From an uncultured Lachnospira sp. (GTDB lineage: Bacteria; Bacillota; Clostridia; Lachnospirales; Lachnospiraceae): 5,964 bases of DNA. Every line of letters starts with the position of its first letter. The first letter of the stretch is position 1. A model generated the notes under the pieces. It ran no database searches and was not told where the DNA came from. It saw nothing but the letters and a program-made list of their open reading frames with translations. The stretch spans positions 1-5,964 of the forward strand of contig CAAHEK010000008.1 in the NCBI GenBank assembly GCA_900772425.1, read 5' to 3'. Positions 5,708-5,964 of the stretch are shown in pieces. Position numbers and translations under genes: made by a program.

Positions 5708-5964
5708 ATGAACTTTAGAAAGAAAATACGACTTGGGGATTTACTTGTACAAAAAGGTGTAATTACAGAAGAACAGTTACAGACTGCACTTACAGAACAA
5801 AAGGCAAGAGGTCTTATGCTTGGCGAAACTCTTGTTCAGTTGGGCTTTGCTAAACAGGATGATATTAATAAAGCTCTTTGTGAACATCTTAATATAGATT
5901 TCTTTGACATAAGAGAAATGGAACCTGATGAAAACGTCATGAAACTTCTTGACGAGAGCCTGAT
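5708..5964 (+). CDS. pilB: PilB/GspE-type ATPase, N-terminal MshEN domain, 3' end missing
   Basis: The first 85 codons of a gene that continues past the window. The protein carries two adjacent 23-24-residue MshEN motifs: residues 8-31 (RLGDLLVQKGVI, then QLQTAL and Q) and about 38-61 (LGETLVQLGFA, then DINKAL and H), followed by the LNIDFFDI segment usual for T2SSE_N domains. In the MshE family such paired motifs bind cyclic di-GMP, and they precede the hexameric secretion/pilus assembly ATPase. The ATPase domain itself is not in view, so another MshEN-containing protein is possible. Clostridia more often use this family for type IV pili than for type II secretion, hence PilB. Start ATG 5708 is the only sensible one in frame. 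Its purine-rich site AGGAAAGG (5688-5695) is 12 bases away, somewhat far, and better placed for a tiny four-codon frame ending across this start. Confidence 0.5.
   Translation, partial: MNFRKKIRLGDLLVQKGVITEEQLQTALTEQKARGLMLGETLVQLGFAKQDDINKALCEHLNIDFFDIREMEPDENVMKLLDESL

Overview
The window is AT-rich and strongly coding on the + strand only. It relies heavily on AGA (Arg) and ATA (Ile) codons, uses AGGA/GAGG-type ribosome binding sites, and packs its genes tightly. A SigK-type sigma factor, a YrrM/YrrO-like gene pair and a type IV pilus/type II secretion ATPase point to a low-GC Firmicute of class Clostridia, most likely Lachnospiraceae. The placement is inferred from gene content and protein style, not from a marker gene.

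Layout. (1) 1-396: the 3' part of an O-methyltransferase gene of the TrmR (YrrM) type. (2) 446-1690: a complete U32 'peptidase' family gene of the TrhP (YrrO) type. Together these two would make 5-hydroxyuridine and then 5-methoxyuridine at the wobble base (U34) of tRNAs. (3) 1718-1771: a very strong hairpin followed by a T-run, which looks like an intrinsic terminator. Its 3' arm carries the AGGGG ribosome binding site of the next gene, and its T-run runs into that gene's probable TTG start. (4) 1770-2405: a SigK-family sigma factor with no hydrophobic pro-sequence. (5) 2469-4367: a three-domain aminopeptidase P (M24) with all five metal ligands and an unusual acidic insertion. (6) 4372-5514: a translationally coupled, single-pass membrane protein that I cannot name. 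It has an extracytoplasmic tandem repeat. (7) 5515-5707: a 193-base gap holding the clearest vegetative promoter of the window (TTGTTA-17-TATAAT) and a roughly 110-base leader that can fold. (8) 5708-5964: the start of a PilB/GspE-type ATPase with a MshEN c-di-GMP-binding signature. It runs off the window.

How the parts fit. Genes 1 and 2 form a tRNA wobble-modification unit that appears to end at the hairpin. sigK seems to have its own signals inside that hairpin. The aminopeptidase and membrane protein form a coupled pair. A new transcription unit, probably a pilus or secretion operon, starts at about 5600.

Nothing here is a clear new defence or mobile system. The most interesting points are the terminator/RBS/start overlap at sigK, the pro-less SigK, the unnamed repeat-containing membrane protein, and the foldable leader in front of the c-di-GMP-type ATPase. 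I saw no tRNA or rRNA genes, CRISPR arrays, insertion sequences or attachment sites. [Format note: the original answer gave no confidence values; the 0.5 in every feature is a placeholder required by the schema, not an estimate.]
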